From assembly GCF_024343575.1 (NCBI RefSeq), contig NZ_RJUA01000001.1:434001-498000 (forward strand): DNA of 64,000 bases, read 5' to 3'. The notes beneath the pieces are model-generated. The model was not told the origin of the DNA and made no database searches. It saw only the letters and a program-made list of their open reading frames with translations. The position numbers and the translations under genes are program-made. The stretch comes from Lacihabitans sp. LS3-19. GTDB lineage: Bacteria > Bacteroidota > Bacteroidia > Cytophagales > Spirosomataceae. Below are positions 44,567-55,700 of this stretch, piece by piece; position 1 is the first letter of the stretch; the number at the start of each line of letters is the position of its first letter.

Positions 44567-45691
44567 TTAAGAATATGAGTTCAGCATAACTGGCATCACA
44601 AGCATCAAAATATCTTCGTTTTCTTCTTTGTCAGAAGGTATTATCAAACCTGCTCTGTTTGGTAGCGAAAGCTCCATTGTGATTGTCGCCGAGCTAATAT
44701 TTCCTAACATTTCAGCTAAAAACTTAGCATTGAAGCCTATTTCCATATCTTCACCTACATATTCACAAGCTATTTTCTCAACTGCCTCATTTGAGTAGTC
44801 TAAATCTTCCGCAGAGATAGTCAACTCATCAGCTGTAATTTTAAGTCTGATTTGATGTGTAGTTTTGTTTGAGAATATAGCGATCCTTTTCAAAGAACTC
44901 AAAAATTTGGATCTTTCAACCGTCATTTTGTGAGGGTTCGCTTTCGGAATCACATTTTCATAATCTGGATAACGCTCATCTATCAATCTACAAATCAATT
45001 TGATGTTGCCAAAGCTAAAGAAAGCATTGGAATTGCTAAACTCAGTTACAACTGGAACGCTATTTGAAGGCAACGAAATCTTGATAAGGTTCAATGCCTT
45101 GCGAGGCAAAATCATTGTAGTAGGCGTAGAAGACTTGATATCTTCTCTTCTGTATCTTATCAATCTATGTCCATCTGTAGCTACAAAAGTGGTGCTTTCT
45201 TCCTGAATATCGATATAGACACCCGTCATTGCAGGTCTTAAGTCATCTGTACTCGTAGCAAAAAGCGTATTGTTGATAGCAGAAGCTAAAATATGCGAAT
45301 CTAACTCAATATTGAAGTTTTTGTTTACTTGAGGTGGTTTTGGGAAATCCATTGGATTTTCTCCAGCTATTTTAAACCTACCATTTGATGTGATAATTTC
45401 AACTCCAAAGGTATCACTGTTTACGTTTACACTAATAGGTTGCTCAGGTAAACTCTTCAGCGTATCCATCAATAATTTGGCTGGTATTGCTACCGAAACT
45501 TTATCACTAGAGTCTACCAAAAAATCAGCAACCATTACTGTCTGCATATCAGAAGCTGTAACTACTAAATTGGTACCATCGAGCTCAAAAAGGAAATTTT
45601 CAAGAATTGGGACTAGTGGATTTGGGGCTATCACGCCACTTATATTTGAAAGATTCTTAACTAATTCTGATGACGAAACGACAAACTTCAT
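44567..45691 (-). CDS. dnaN: DNA polymerase III subunit beta (sliding clamp)
   Basis: The 374-residue protein forms the ring clamp that tethers DNA polymerases, including both Y-family enzymes in this window. It has the three-domain layout: MKFVVSSSELVKNLSNISGV start, FKIAGENPMDFPKPP near 118, ATDGHRLIRYRRED near 175, LICRLIDERYPDYENVIP near 230, and the C-terminal MLVMPVML that forms the ligand pocket. It is not linked to dnaA or recF here and is transcribed alone, with a candidate promoter upstream and a terminator downstream. Confidence 0.97.
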   Translation of the reverse strand: MKFVVSSSELVKNLSNISGVIAPNPLVPILENFLFELDGTNLVVTASDMQTVMVADFLVDSSDKVSVAIPAKLLMDTLKSLPEQPISVNVNSDTFGVEIITSNGRFKIAGENPMDFPKPPQVNKNFNIELDSHILASAINNTLFATSTDDLRPAMTGVYIDIQEESTTFVATDGHRLIRYRREDIKSSTPTTMILPRKALNLIKISLPSNSVPVVTEFSNSNAFFSFGNIKLICRLIDERYPDYENVIPKANPHKMTVERSKFLSSLKRIAIFSNKTTHQIRLKITADELTISAEDLDYSNEAVEKIACEYVGEDMEIGFNAKFLAEMLGNISSATITMELSLPNRAGLIIPSDKEENEDILMLVMPVMLNSYS

Positions 45692-45834
45692 GTTGTTTTG
45701 TTTTATAAGATAATATGGTTAAAACTAATTAAAATCAAATTTAGTAAATGGCCTTTTATTTAATAATCAACGATTTAAATTTTTGAATCTAAACGATTAA
45801 ATAGGACTTTGTATGTTTTCACCTAAATTTTATG

Positions 45835-45842
45835 CAAAAATA
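45835..45842 (-). promoter_or_regulatory. candidate -7 box of dnaN
   Basis: TATTTTTG on the minus strand matches TAnnTTTG. A TTTTTTG occurs 23 bases upstream, slightly longer than the preferred distance. It would give a leader of about 135 bases before the dnaN ATG. Confidence 0.4.
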
Positions 45843-45877
45843 CCTAAAAATCTGATTATTTTATGCAAAAAACAAAT

Positions 45878-48439
45878 TTAAAATACGTCAGATTGAATCT
45901 TCTCTCTCTTGGTTTTCAATTCAGTTTTTAGTTCCGAAGCTTCTTTTAGATATCCCATCGACTCTAACTTATTTATACCATCTTGAGCATATTCAAATTC
46001 TGAAATTGCAATAGCTTTTTTTACAAGCGTTTTTAAAAGTAAAGATGAGGTAGAATTGACATCTGCAGCATAAAAAACAACATTATACGCCTCTAAATCT
46101 TTATTTTTTGCACTCAACATGTCTGATATGTTTTTAATCAAAAATGCATTAAAAGGAGCTTTATTTATTGCTTCTTTATAATTATTTTCATTTAATCCAA
46201 CACTTAAATTCTGGGCCTGTTTTTCTAAATCTACCTTCATTTTTGACTGTAAATTGGCATTTTCTAATAATGCTACAGAACTTAAATCTCCCGCCATTCT
46301 TAGTCTTTCGATGGCCTTATCTGCAATGCCTTCTTTCATCATCCACAGACCTAAATTTTGGTTGTAAATCAACTTGTTTTTTGTATTAGCTTCAGCCAAG
46401 GCATAAAGTTGTTTTATACCTTCCGCTTTCGACTGACGATAGTATTGCTGCTCAGCAAATACCCAGCTTAAAGACTCAAATAGTTGCTCATTATAGCTGT
46501 TTTTCTGAAGACTCATTAATGCTTTGGCATCTATTTTGGTCTTATTTTCAGTTTTAGGATTGCTGATGGCATTAAACAAAAACGCCGCTCGACTCATATC
46601 TAAAGCAGAATCTTTTGTTAGTTCAAAATCAGCAAAAGTGTTTTCTTTTTCAAGTATCCTGTCAATAGCAAACCTATTGGCTTTCAAACTATTATAATTC
46701 AAATTTTCAGAAAGATTTGTCATCTCTTGCAGTTTTTCAAGTTTGGCATTTTCAATCAGAAAAGCTAAGAAGTTTGTATTTTCTGTCTCACATTTATCGC
46801 AAGCTTTTAGTGCTATATCCAAATTTATCAAGACACTATCGGTCAAATTTGATTTTCCTTGCAAATAAGCCAGATTGGTCAACAATTGATTGTTTTTTGG
46901 AAAAGTCTTTAGGCCATTTTGCAAAGCAAAGAGTGCATCAAAATACATATTTTCGTTTTCGAGACTAGCACTCAAACCAGCAAAAGCATAAGGGCTGGGT
47001 TTCTGAGAAATGGTTTGATTAAAGAAAAAAGCCGCATTTATTTTGTCGTTTTGACTCAAAGCCAAAGATGCTAAGGAAATGTTGGCTTTGTGATTGTAAA
47101 GTTCGAAATGCGTAGATTTTTTATAAAAAGTTTCGGCAGTTTTAAGGTCGCCTTCTTTTAAATAAAAATCAGCGATTGTATTATTTATACCTGCAAGGGC
47201 TTGATTATAAGCGTAAAAGTTTTTGTATGAAAATAAAAACAAAACTAAGAATACTGCTATTGTCCTAGCATAGACCAATTTATTAAATGGGGCTTTATAC
47301 AGCACTTTGTGGACTTCTAAACCTTGTTTGAGAAGCTGAATATAATTTATGAGAACATAAACTACAAAACTCAAACCCATTGTGAGTTGTGTAATACTAA
47401 TATAATCCTCCGCAACCTCTATGAGGGGGTCATTGCCTGTTGCAAAAATAAATGCAATAGTGGAGCAAGAAATAATAGCAAAGCCAAGATATAGCCAAAC
47501 ACCACTTCTTTGAAAACTAAATACTTCTTTTTGGTCAACATATTGTCGGAATCCCCAAAGACCTAGTATTACGCTAAGAACAAAAATAAAAATGGGTGCT
47601 AGCACAAATGAGCTTTTTTCAATAGCTTTTGAGTTTTCTAGATAAACCAATAAAATGTTCACTAAAAATATACCAGAAATAAGAAGAAACTGAGGTAATG
47701 AACTTTTGCCTTTTTGAGAATTTTTTGAGACCAACCAAACCAAGCCAGCTACGATTTCGTGTGAAACCATAAAAATAAAAATAGCTGTAATAAGCATGAA
47801 GCCAACTAAACCATAAGCTGCCAAAGAAAGTAATGGTTGGTTAATGGCAGAAAAAAAATAGGCTCCTATAATTAATAAAGCCCAAAGCAAAAGCCAAAAA
47901 ATAAGGTTTTTGCTGGTATCGATTTTTTGTCCGAAATTATTGAAATAATAGTATAAACCTCCAGATAATACAAAAGTGACCAAAAATGGCCAGTTAGAAT
48001 TGCTTAAAAAGACACTTTCAGATCGTAAACCGATGAGAATCCCTCCTAAAACTAAGGCTCCAATCAGGAAGCTAATGCCCTTTAACCGAGCAAAACCAAT
48101 TAACAAAAAAGACAAACCTACAAAAGAACCTCCTAAAAGTATATAAAATGGAAGGCTGTTGACAATCACCAAAGAAGGCATATATCGCTCTTTGATGTAC
48201 CAAACAGGGGTAGATGCCGAAAACTTGAACTCGTCGTAATAAAACGAGTTGGAAGAAATTATTTTTTCATGAAGTTCGCTTAATACATTCCAGTGAATGA
48301 TATTCTCTAGGCCGATGTTCCATGCGTAGAGGCTGAAAGTAATTAAAAATATAACTATAAATAAGCCAAAAAACAAAGGCCATTTTTCTTTGTTGTGCCA
48401 GATTCTCCAAAAACTCAAATGATTGTTCATATTATTCAA
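45878..48439 (-). CDS. large multi-spanning membrane protein with TPR-like C-terminal region
   Basis: The 853-residue protein has about 12 membrane helices in the first 405 residues, for example PLFFGLFIVIFLITFSLYAW and FLIGALVLGGILIG, with an extracytoplasmic loop after helix 1. A helical TPR-like domain follows (FYLKEGDLKTAETFYKKSTH, SLASLALSQNDKINAAFFFN, NLAYLQGKSNLTDSVLINLD). The C-terminal residues are charged (SELKTELKTKREKIQ). It is not recognised as a known family; a role as an envelope assembly scaffold is only a guess. It is divergent from psd. Confidence 0.7.
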   Translation of the reverse strand: MNNMNNHLSFWRIWHNKEKWPLFFGLFIVIFLITFSLYAWNIGLENIIHWNVLSELHEKIISSNSFYYDEFKFSASTPVWYIKERYMPSLVIVNSLPFYILLGGSFVGLSFLLIGFARLKGISFLIGALVLGGILIGLRSESVFLSNSNWPFLVTFVLSGGLYYYFNNFGQKIDTSKNLIFWLLLWALLIIGAYFFSAINQPLLSLAAYGLVGFMLITAIFIFMVSHEIVAGLVWLVSKNSQKGKSSLPQFLLISGIFLVNILLVYLENSKAIEKSSFVLAPIFIFVLSVILGLWGFRQYVDQKEVFSFQRSGVWLYLGFAIISCSTIAFIFATGNDPLIEVAEDYISITQLTMGLSFVVYVLINYIQLLKQGLEVHKVLYKAPFNKLVYARTIAVFLVLFLFSYKNFYAYNQALAGINNTIADFYLKEGDLKTAETFYKKSTHFELYNHKANISLASLALSQNDKINAAFFFNQTISQKPSPYAFAGLSASLENENMYFDALFALQNGLKTFPKNNQLLTNLAYLQGKSNLTDSVLINLDIALKACDKCETENTNFLAFLIENAKLEKLQEMTNLSENLNYNSLKANRFAIDRILEKENTFADFELTKDSALDMSRAAFLFNAISNPKTENKTKIDAKALMSLQKNSYNEQLFESLSWVFAEQQYYRQSKAEGIKQLYALAEANTKNKLIYNQNLGLWMMKEGIADKAIERLRMAGDLSSVALLENANLQSKMKVDLEKQAQNLSVGLNENNYKEAINKAPFNAFLIKNISDMLSAKNKDLEAYNVVFYAADVNSTSSLLLKTLVKKAIAISEFEYAQDGINKLESMGYLKEASELKTELKTKREKIQSDVF

Positions 48440-48517
48440 AAGGTCCTTATTTTAATATTTTTTCTAAAGATTAGATTATTTGCCCTAAACTAAACAGCAT
48501 CGAAAAGGTAAAAAGTG

Positions 48518-48525
48518 TATATTTG
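48518..48525 (+). promoter_or_regulatory. candidate -7 box of psd
   Basis: TATATTTG is a full match to TAnnTTTG and lies 31 bases before the psd ATG. No TTTG at the proper -33 distance is visible. Confidence 0.4.
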
Positions 48526-48556
48526 CCAAATTTTTCTTAAAATTCATTGACCCAGG

Positions 48557-49216
48557 ATGACTATTCACAAAGAAGGTAAAGGCACTTTAATTGTTTCTAT
48601 TTTGACTCTAGGAGTTGTTTTCAGCGTTTTGAAATACTTCACTCCAGATCAAAACATATTCCATATTTTACTATTTGTAGTATGCCTTGGACTTTTCTTT
48701 TTGGTATTACAATTTTTTCGCAAACCTACGAGAAAAACAGCAATAAACCCAAAACACATAATAGCTCCGGCTGACGGCAAAGTCGTAGTAATAGAAGAAG
48801 TTATAGAAACTGAATACCTTAAAGACAAAAGAATCCAGGTCTCTATTTTTATGTCTCCTCTAAATGTTCACATAAACTTTAACCCTCTTTCGGGTGTAAT
48901 ATCCTATTTCAAATACCACGCAGGCAAGTATTTGGTTGCATGGCATCCAAAAAGCAGTACTGAAAATGAGCGTACAACAATTGTGACAAAACACCCTAAT
49001 GGCACTGAAATACTTTTCCGACAAATAGCTGGAGCCATGGCCAGAAGAATCTGCTGGTATGTAAAAGAAGGCCAAACAGTAACCCAAGGCGAAGAATTTG
49101 GCTTTATCAAATTCGGCTCAAGAATTGACATTTATTTGCCTTTGGATGCTAAAATCTTGGTTAATCTTGAAGATAGACCTGTTGGTGGAGAAACTGTTAT
49201 CGCAGAACTAGCGTAG
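48557..49216 (+). CDS. psd: phosphatidylserine decarboxylase proenzyme
   Basis: The 219-residue protein makes phosphatidylethanolamine. It has two N-terminal membrane helices, APADGKVVVIEEV, a VHINFNPLSGVISYFKYHAG block with the catalytic His, and FGSRIDIYLP, where cleavage between Gly and Ser would create the pyruvoyl cofactor. This matches the short Psd form common in Bacteroidota. Its stop TAG lies inside the left 13-bp inverted repeat that frames the next gene. Confidence 0.95.
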   Translation: MTIHKEGKGTLIVSILTLGVVFSVLKYFTPDQNIFHILLFVVCLGLFFLVLQFFRKPTRKTAINPKHIIAPADGKVVVIEEVIETEYLKDKRIQVSIFMSPLNVHINFNPLSGVISYFKYHAGKYLVAWHPKSSTENERTTIVTKHPNGTEILFRQIAGAMARRICWYVKEGQTVTQGEEFGFIKFGSRIDIYLPLDAKILVNLEDRPVGGETVIAELA

Positions 49217-49225
49217 AGCGATTTT
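49213..49225. repeat. left 13-bp inverted repeat flanking the second DUF4143 ATPase gene
   Basis: GTAGAGCGATTTT spans the psd stop codon and is matched by its exact reverse complement at 50665-50677. It is followed at once by TCAAATCG, so CGATTT/AAATCG can also form a small hairpin here. Confidence 0.7.
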
Positions 49226-49377
49226 TCAAATCGATTTCTTAAAAAAACCTACATATTGAGCTAAGTTCAGCTATTCATTTGATGATTTTTCAAACGAAGT
49301 TCCTTTGTTTTGTTTTCTATAGAATACAAAATGTCCTAAAAATCGTATTGTATTCGAAACAAAAAATACTAAAATTG

Positions 49378-49409
49378 TTTTGACTTTAGAGCAAAAAAAT
49401 GAATCTTTG
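49378..49409 (+). promoter_or_regulatory. candidate promoter of the second DUF4143 ATPase gene
   Basis: TTTTG (49378-49382) and AATCTTTG (49402-49409) are 19 bases apart, close to the Bacteroidota promoter with one mismatch in the -7 box. The ATG is 20 bases downstream. Just upstream, GAATACAA and TTGTATTC form a wide palindrome. Confidence 0.5.
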
Positions 49410-49429
49410 TAAATAATTGAGAACAAATC

Positions 49430-50635
49430 ATGGAAAAACTATTCTCTTTTCAAAACAGCTTGTTAAGAAATATTAATCTGAATTTCAAAAGGTACTTGTA
49501 TAACAATATCAATTTTGAAAATAGAATGATTGGTATAAAGGGAATTCGAGGTGTTGGAAAAACTACATTAATGCTTCAGTATTTGAAAACTCAAAACTTG
49601 GAGACATCGCTCTATGTGACGTTAGACCATCCATATTTTTATCAAAATGATTTATTATCAACTGCTGAAGAATGGAATAAACTAGGCGGCACTTTATTGA
49701 TAATAGATGAAGTACATAAATACAAAAACTGGTCACAGGAATTAAAAAATATTTATGACGGCTTACCAAAAATGAAAATTATATTTTCTGCATCTTCAGC
49801 ATTAGATATTTACAGAGGAGAAGCCGACTTAAGTAGAAGGGTATTGACTTATTACCTTCATGGTTTGTCTTTTAGAGAATATTTGGCATTTAACAGAATA
49901 GCGGAATTACCATCAGTAGAATTGTCTGAAATTGTGCAAAATCACGTAAAAATAGCCATGTCCACGTTGGATATCTTGAAGCATCCTCTAATTCAATTCA
50001 AAAATTATTTAAAATATGGCTACCTGCCAATCGCAAATAAGATTTCAAGTCAAAGTCAAGAAGATGAATACCTTACCAAGATTTTTCAAATAATTGATGC
50101 CACATTAGCTTATGACATGGCATTTATAAACGAATACTCTGTTATACATCAAACTAAAATAAAAAAACTATTATCAATTTTAGCAGACTCCGTACCATAT
50201 GTTCCAAATACATCTGAACTAGCAGCCAAGCTTGAATTGAGCAGAAATACGCTATTAATGTTTTTGGAGCATTTGCAAAAAGCCGCTTTGATAAACAACA
50301 TTTCCAAAATTGGTAAAGGGACATCAACTCTTCAAAAACCAGACAAAATATTGCTTGAAAACACAAACTTTAGTTATGCTCTTACCCGAAATCCAGTTGA
50401 AGGAACATTAAGAGAGACATTTTTCATAAATCAAGTGAAAAATATGAACCTAAAGGCAGAATTAGCAGAACAAGGAGATTTTGTTGTTGATGGAAAATAT
50501 ACATTTGAAGTTGGAGGCAAAAGTAAAAAGCAGAAACAAGTAGAAGGGGTACCTAATTCATATATTGTAAAAGACAATATTGAAGTTGGATACGGAAAAA
50601 ATATTCCACTTTGGTTATTTGGTCTAATGCAATGA
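49430..50635 (+). CDS. AAA-type ATP-binding protein, DUF4143-like, second copy
   Basis: The 401-residue protein has Walker A GIRGVGKTTLMLQYL (38-52), Walker B TLLIIDEVHKY (88-98), the sensor-like SASSALDIYRGEADLSRRVL and a winged-helix region (AAKLELSRNTLLMFLEHLQK). The C-terminal GDFVVDGKYTFEVGGKSKKQ has a D...EVxxK pattern like a PD-(D/E)xK core. It is only distantly similar to the protein at 14736 but has the same domain order. It is a single gene inserted between convergent psd and MFS genes and bounded by perfect inverted repeats. Confidence 0.85.
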   Translation: MEKLFSFQNSLLRNINLNFKRYLYNNINFENRMIGIKGIRGVGKTTLMLQYLKTQNLETSLYVTLDHPYFYQNDLLSTAEEWNKLGGTLLIIDEVHKYKNWSQELKNIYDGLPKMKIIFSASSALDIYRGEADLSRRVLTYYLHGLSFREYLAFNRIAELPSVELSEIVQNHVKIAMSTLDILKHPLIQFKNYLKYGYLPIANKISSQSQEDEYLTKIFQIIDATLAYDMAFINEYSVIHQTKIKKLLSILADSVPYVPNTSELAAKLELSRNTLLMFLEHLQKAALINNISKIGKGTSTLQKPDKILLENTNFSYALTRNPVEGTLRETFFINQVKNMNLKAELAEQGDFVVDGKYTFEVGGKSKKQKQVEGVPNSYIVKDNIEVGYGKNIPLWLFGLMQ

Positions 50636-50664
50636 ATTTTGATTAACAAATTCGAAGCATACGT

Positions 50665-50677
50665 AAAATCGCTCTAC
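50665..50677. repeat. right 13-bp inverted repeat flanking the second DUF4143 ATPase gene
   Basis: AAAATCGCTCTAC is the exact reverse complement of 49213-49225 and contains the stop codon of the convergent MFS gene. Both neighbours therefore end in TAGAGCGATTTT. Confidence 0.7.
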
Positions 50678-51852
50678 TTTTTTGCCATGAAATAAAAACC
50701 AATTGTGGCTGAAAGGGCGATTCCTCCAAGTGTAATAATCAATGCATCATAGCCCAAAAGGGCGATTACTTGCGTTCCTAAAAGTGGAGAAATAATCTGT
50801 GCTATTGGCCAAGACATGGAATATACCGCTGAATATTGACCAAGATTATGACCTTTGGCTCTTTCTAAAGAGAAAGTATTCATAAAAGGCAGAGCGAAGA
50901 TTTCAGAAAAAGTACCGAAAGTAATTCCAATAAGCAACCATCCAAAACTTCTCAAATAATAGTACATGAAATAGTTTATTACTAGAAGCACACACCCAAA
51001 AAATATAAATTGCATTTTTGTGTATTTCTTCTCCAACTTATATATCAAAATCATTTCAACAGCAGCCACCAATAGGCCATTTAGGCCCATTAAAAGTCCG
51101 ATTTGTTGTTCATCAATATTGCAGGCTTCTTTATAAAAAACTGGCAAAACAGTAAAAAGTGGAGAAAAAGACATCACATAAATAGTCGATAATCCCACAA
51201 AAATCAGAAAATAGGTATCTCGCCAAGGAGAATCTTTTTTGTTAAGAGCTTTTTGTTCTTTACTAATTTTCGGCGTTTTTACAACTTTAGTTCTTAGAAA
51301 TTGCCATACCAAACCCGCTGCCAAAATATTGGTAATGCCGTCTGCATAAAAAAGGTAATCGTAATTTCTGGAAGCAAAAAAACCACCTAAAACTGGCCCA
51401 ACTGCCCAACCCAAGTTTATAGCTAAACGTACCAACGAAACGGACCTTGTGAAGTTTTCAGGTTTACAAAAATGGGAAATACTTACCGTATTTGCAGGTC
51501 GGTATGCTTCTCCAAATATAGCCAAAACAAAAACTCCTGCACATAAATATTCGAAAGTTTCTAATCTAACCACTACAAAAAACAGCAATCCGCCTATGCC
51601 CAAACTTAGTAATTGTACCAAATAATGCCCAAGCAAATCGGTTAGTTTACCGCCTAGCCAAGCTCCAACAATAGCTCCTGCACCAAACATCATCATTACG
51701 TATCCTGCGTGCTCGATACTGTAGTGGAGTTTTTGGGTTGTGTAAACCGACATAAACGCCACTACCATGGTACCTGCTCGGTTTATGAGCATTACCAAGG
51801 CCAATAACCAAATCTTGGGGGACAATCCGCTATAAGCGTTTTTAAAAAGCAT
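50674..51852 (-). CDS. MFS transporter
   Basis: The 392-residue protein has about 12 membrane helices and the MFS loop 2-3 motif GAWLGGKLTDLLGHY (61-75). The loops EAYRPANTVSISHF and ERAKGHNLGQYSAVYS are typical of drug-efflux-like MFS members. The substrate is unknown. It converges on the psd/ATPase genes and appears monocistronic. Confidence 0.88.
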   Translation of the reverse strand: MLFKNAYSGLSPKIWLLALVMLINRAGTMVVAFMSVYTTQKLHYSIEHAGYVMMMFGAGAIVGAWLGGKLTDLLGHYLVQLLSLGIGGLLFFVVVRLETFEYLCAGVFVLAIFGEAYRPANTVSISHFCKPENFTRSVSLVRLAINLGWAVGPVLGGFFASRNYDYLFYADGITNILAAGLVWQFLRTKVVKTPKISKEQKALNKKDSPWRDTYFLIFVGLSTIYVMSFSPLFTVLPVFYKEACNIDEQQIGLLMGLNGLLVAAVEMILIYKLEKKYTKMQFIFFGCVLLVINYFMYYYLRSFGWLLIGITFGTFSEIFALPFMNTFSLERAKGHNLGQYSAVYSMSWPIAQIISPLLGTQVIALLGYDALIITLGGIALSATIGFYFMAKK

Positions 51853-52030
51853 CAGAGTATTTAGAGTTAATTTCTAAATCAAAAAAATCAATTAGAGGTT
51901 CAATTCTATCAATTATTTTCAAAGAAAATTAAATAAACATGTTTTCTAAATTCACATAATTGGGAAATGATTTTGGTTTTTGTAATTATAAGGTTGTTTT
52001 TTGTAAAAAAATTAGCAATTCCATTTCCCT

Positions 52031-52615
52031 ATGCTCCTGCCTTATTTCAATAAAAATTACATAGAAGCTGGCCTTGATGAGGCAGGACGAGGATGTTTGG
52101 CGGGTCCAGTAGTGGCTGCGGCAGTGATTTTGCCAAAAGACTATGAACATCCATGGCTCAATGACTCCAAACAGCTCAACAAAGATCAAAGACTAGAACT
52201 GAGAACTGAAATTGAAAAAAGTGCATTAGTTTGGGCAGTAGCAGAAGCCACAAACCAAGAGATAGACCAAATAAACATCTTGAAAGCTAGTTTTTTAGCT
52301 ATGCACCGTGCCGTTGAAAAAATTTCTGAAAAAATAATACCGGAGCATCTGCTCATTGATGGGAACAGATTTACGCCATTTCCCATGATTCCTCATACAT
52401 GTATCATAAAAGGCGATGGTAAATATCTTTCAATAGCTGCAGCGTCCATTTTAGCGAAAACTTATCGTGACGAAACAATGGAAGCATTAGCTCTCGAATA
52501 TCCTCGTTATGATTGGCAAAAAAATGCTGGTTACCCAACTATTTTTCATAGAAAAGCCATTTTAGAATATGGCTACACGCCGCACCATAGATTAACCTTC
52601 AAAGTTAGGATTTAG
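52031..52615 (+). CDS. rnhB: ribonuclease HII
   Basis: The 194-residue protein removes ribonucleotides from DNA. It carries the catalytic acids in GLDEAGRGCLAGPVVAAAVI (residues 14-33), DSKQLNKDQR, LLIDGNRFTPF and KTYRDETMEALALEYP, and the C-terminal GYPTIFHRKAILEYGYTPHH block. Length and order are normal for the family. It has a 178-base upstream gap without a clear promoter. Confidence 0.97.
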   Translation: MLLPYFNKNYIEAGLDEAGRGCLAGPVVAAAVILPKDYEHPWLNDSKQLNKDQRLELRTEIEKSALVWAVAEATNQEIDQINILKASFLAMHRAVEKISEKIIPEHLLIDGNRFTPFPMIPHTCIIKGDGKYLSIAAASILAKTYRDETMEALALEYPRYDWQKNAGYPTIFHRKAILEYGYTPHHRLTFKVRI

Positions 52616-52735
52616 TAATTCTTGTATATAAATTTATAATTTATTAATAAAGGCGTAATATTAAATAGTTATCATCCAATTTGAAAGGAACAGTTTTTGA
52701 TAAAGTTTATTATTAAAACAAATTATTCTAAAATT

Positions 52736-55700
52736 ATGACCCCAAAAAAACCATTTAACTTATTGTTTGTAGCAATGGTTATTTCTTTGGTTTTTCATGG
52801 AACACTCTTCTTTTTTACTGTAGATTCCACTTACGATGCTTTCGTACATATGTTTTTTGGAGATCACTACGCAAGAAATTGGTTTGATACATGGGATAAT
52901 CGATGGTATACAGGTTTTAATGTTACCAGCTATCCTCCTTTAGTTCACCAACTTACTGGTTTTCTATCTAAATTTATTGGTTTGCGAAATGCATTCTTAC
53001 TTTTGGCTGCCATTGTTATGCAGATACTCATGGTAGGTATGTACAGATTTTCATTGCTATGGACCAATCGCAGAGCTGCTGGATATGCTGCAATTTTGAC
53101 ATGTTTTGGAGCTTCTATAAACGAGGCGTTTCATCTATTTGGACAAATTCCTACACTTTTTGGAATAGCTTGCCTTCTCAACTCTCTACCTGAAATATAT
53201 AGATGGATTAGATATGGAAAAATTTATCGATTAGCTACCGCCATAACTATAATGGGAGTTGGTGTAACATCTCATCATGTAACAACAATTTTTGGTATGG
53301 TGTTTTTTGTTGCTCCAGTGATCGGTCTTGCTGTTTTGGATTCTATTTTAGCAAAAGGTTCATTTAAACAATCTGAAAATAATCAAAGTTATAGTACGCG
53401 TGTTAGCCATCAACAGCAAGTATATAATTTTAGCTTTTTTGATATATTAGCCGAAGTACGTATTAAATGGAAAGAAATAGTAATTTTTGGTGCTTGTGTC
53501 CCTATTATTATGTTACTTATTTTTCCATATTTTTATTGGTCAGCAACAGACCCTATTACTCAGGTATCAATACCTCATGGCTCAAGAGATTCATTCATAA
53601 AAGTTCCATCATCTGGATTAATGTTTTTCTTAATTCCTTTAGGTGTACAATTATTACTACTACCTTATATTTTTTCTAGAGTTTGGACCAAAAGAAATAT
53701 GTTTATTGGACTCTCCTTTACACTATTATTTATATTAGGTACAGGTGGGACTACCCCAATTCCTATTATGATGCTAGGAAAAAACGCCTTTAATATTTTA
53801 ACACTAGACAGATTTACATTTTGGGCATCCATTATTGGTACTCCGTTTCTTGGTGAATTCTTCTATCGAGTAGTTGAGGGAGATTATCGAGATATATTAA
53901 GGAGAAAATATGGAACCATCGTCTACAGACTATTTGCCGGCTTTTTAGGTGGAACAGTGGCCGTTTTAACAATTTTCATTGTTAGTCTTGGTAATTTCAG
54001 ACCATTACAGCCACCCAAAATTGACATAAAACCTATTGTTCAGTTTCTAGAAAGAGATAACCATGACCATTGGAGATACATGACACTTGGTTTTGGCGAC
54101 CAGATGGCCTGGCTTTCAGCTCAAACTAAGGCTCAATCAGTTGATGGAAACTATCACTCGGCTCGCAGGCTGCCTGAAATGACGACGAGGCCTCTTGAAC
54201 GTCTAGAAAACTCAAAATTTAAAGGAATTGAAGGCATAGGTTCACTACAGCAGTTTTTGACCGTTCCAGAGAAATATTTTCTGAAGTTTATTTTCTCTAA
54301 CGACAAGTTTTATGACCCTATTCTATATTTTTCTGGATGGGAAAGAGTGCAAAGACTTGAAAATGGAATAATGGTTTGGCAGAAACAAGACATCCCTCCA
54401 CTGCCTACCGTTTTACCAAGAAAAGACTTGCCAAAAATCATCAAACTTTGGTGGGGAATTATGCCATTTTTCTCTCTGACCATAGCCTTTTTAGTTAACT
54501 TCGTATTACTTTGGTATAGTAAAGTTAGGAATTTGTCTTTTTATGATGATGGATATAATGACTCAGATGATATTGTTGTCCCGCCGCTCAGAAAAATGAC
54601 CCTTTATTTCCTCGGAGCATGGATTTTTGTTGTGGTAACTATTGTAACATATGTTTCCTTTAAAATCGCTAGCTTTAGTCCCTACCAAAGCCCCAAAGAC
54701 GTTGTGGTGGCCTATTATGATGCTGTTGATTTTAAATATTTTGAAACTGCTCATAGTTATTTTGATCCTTCTGATCGACCTGAATTTGACGATTATTTTG
54801 TTAAACTCTCTGTCGAAGATGGCATATTGGCATCTTATGCCAAGCTAAACAATCTTAAAGTTGACTTAAAAAAAATTACTGAGACTAAATATGAAGCTCA
54901 TATAGTAGCCGAATGGATTACTCCTGTTGAAGAATATTTTACTGAAGCCACACATATCGTAATCAAAAACAAAGGAAAATGGTATCTGAAAGCCCCCAAA
55001 TTTGATTTAAGTATACCCGCAGACCAGTTTATGATAGAAAAGGCTCAAGGTATACATGGCCATGGTAAAAGACAAGCCGGCACATCTCCAACGCAGCATG
55101 ATGATGTGTTGGATAGACCTGAGTTACAAATTTTAAATGCCAGTTTGGTAAAAATGGACAGTAGTTATTTTGTAATTGGGGAGCTCCAAAATGTAGATGC
55201 ATATCCTGCACATATCACCATCAGTGCTCAATTATATGACAAAAACAACCGAAAACTCGTAAGTTATAATGCTAAGTTTGCAACGATTCATCGTATTCTA
55301 CCCCTTGAAAAAATACCTTTCAAGGTAGCGTTTGAATCAACGGCTTGGAATTACAAAAATGAGGAAAAATCTATTAAATTTAATCCAAATGAATTTAGTC
55401 CTTTTAAATATAGTTCGGCTCCGACTCAATTCAAACTTTTAGCAAGAGCTGTAGTAGATAAAAATGATTTGTATAGGTCTTATGATATTCAGAACCTTAA
55501 AGCTACTAAAAATCATTTCGAAGGGTCACTATTAAACTATGGAACAGAGGAAATAAGTGTACCTAAACTTTTAATAGCTTATTCGGATGCAAAAGGTGAC
55601 CTCACATGGCTTGATACTTATTTTATGAGAGAGGGGGTTCGTCCTCAAAGGAAAAGAGATTTTAAGTTGCCTTTCATTAACTTTAAAGACTTTGCCGTAA

